Positions 63,999 through 64,000 of a DNA stretch of 64,000 nucleotides are shown here, piece after piece. The notes beneath the pieces were generated by a model, which ran no database searches, had not been told where the DNA came from, and saw only the letters and a program-made list of their open reading frames with translations. The stretch lies in NCBI GenBank assembly GCA_029961685.1, contig JARWKL010000012.1:25219227-25283226 (forward strand), written 5' to 3'. This stretch comes from Aristolochia californica (taxonomy: Eukaryota; Streptophyta; Magnoliopsida; Piperales; Aristolochiaceae). The translations under genes and the position numbers were made by a program. How positions within the stretch are numbered: the stretch's first letter is position 1; every line of letters begins with the position of its first letter.

Positions 63999-64000
63999 CT

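Larger units (their letters stand above)
62966..64000 (-). mobile_element. Ty1/copia retrotransposon, 3' end (runs off window)
   Basis: Read on the minus strand, the order is the end of the pol RNase H domain, a non-coding stretch, a polypurine tract (CCCAAGTGGGAGAT, 63438-63451) and a complete 3' LTR at 62966-63437. The LTR has the inverted ends TGTTAG/CTAACA and a TATA element (TATAAATAG) at about 63227-63240. The 5' LTR, gag and most of pol lie beyond 64000. PPT, LTR ends and the reading frame all look intact, so this copy is younger than its neighbour at 58520-62472. Confidence 0.88.

Overview
The window is nuclear DNA of a flowering plant, most likely a dicot. It is AT-rich, its genes are intron-rich with GT..AG junctions, it carries plant-only protein families, and the space between genes holds LTR and LINE retroelement debris. 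I cannot name the species. No tRNA, rRNA, CRISPR or bacterial-style operon was seen.

Layout, left to right. The left edge (1-1283, minus) may hold the first exons of a chloroplast-targeted protein. A 5'-truncated LINE tail with a 16-bp target-site duplication sits at 3423-3655. A complete C1D/Rrp47-like exosome cofactor gene follows (4102-5441, minus). A decayed copy of the chloroplast PPR gene PGR3 lies at about 6270-8991 (plus). Next come a small plant coiled-coil protein (11223-12725, plus), an AT-rich tract with an imperfect tandem duplication (13601-14960), and a DnaJ 8-type chloroplast J-protein (15156-15871, minus). A double U1-type zinc-finger gene (17750-21044, minus) is followed by a broken Ty3/gypsy gag remnant (about 21280-22355, minus).

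The centre holds a ten-exon MYB3R (R1R2R3-Myb) cell-cycle regulator (24061-30382, minus) whose upstream region has a mitosis-specific-activator-like box beside a TATA box. It is followed by a DUF3741/DUF4378 (TRM-like) protein (34677-38282, plus), cytosolic hydroxypyruvate reductase HPR2 (39445-43728, plus) with a four-copy 107-bp minisatellite in its intron, and exocyst subunit EXO84B (45401-51917, plus).

The right end has an LC8-type dynein light chain (54212-54589, minus) and the C-terminal two thirds of the RNA-binding La protein (55650-58386, minus). The N-terminal La-motif exons are not in view. Upstream of the last visible exon, presumably inside an intron, lie a 3.95-kb LTR element with no recognisable coding capacity (58520-62472, plus) and the 3' end of a Ty1/copia element that runs off the window (62966-64000, minus).

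The genes are independent housekeeping or regulatory units and do not form a pathway. I did not find a convincing new biological system. The most informative items are the PGR3 pseudogene, the retroelements in the La gene, the possible MYB3R self-regulation site and several duplications. Exon boundaries were placed by hand from splice sites and reading-frame continuity, so single-base errors are possible.
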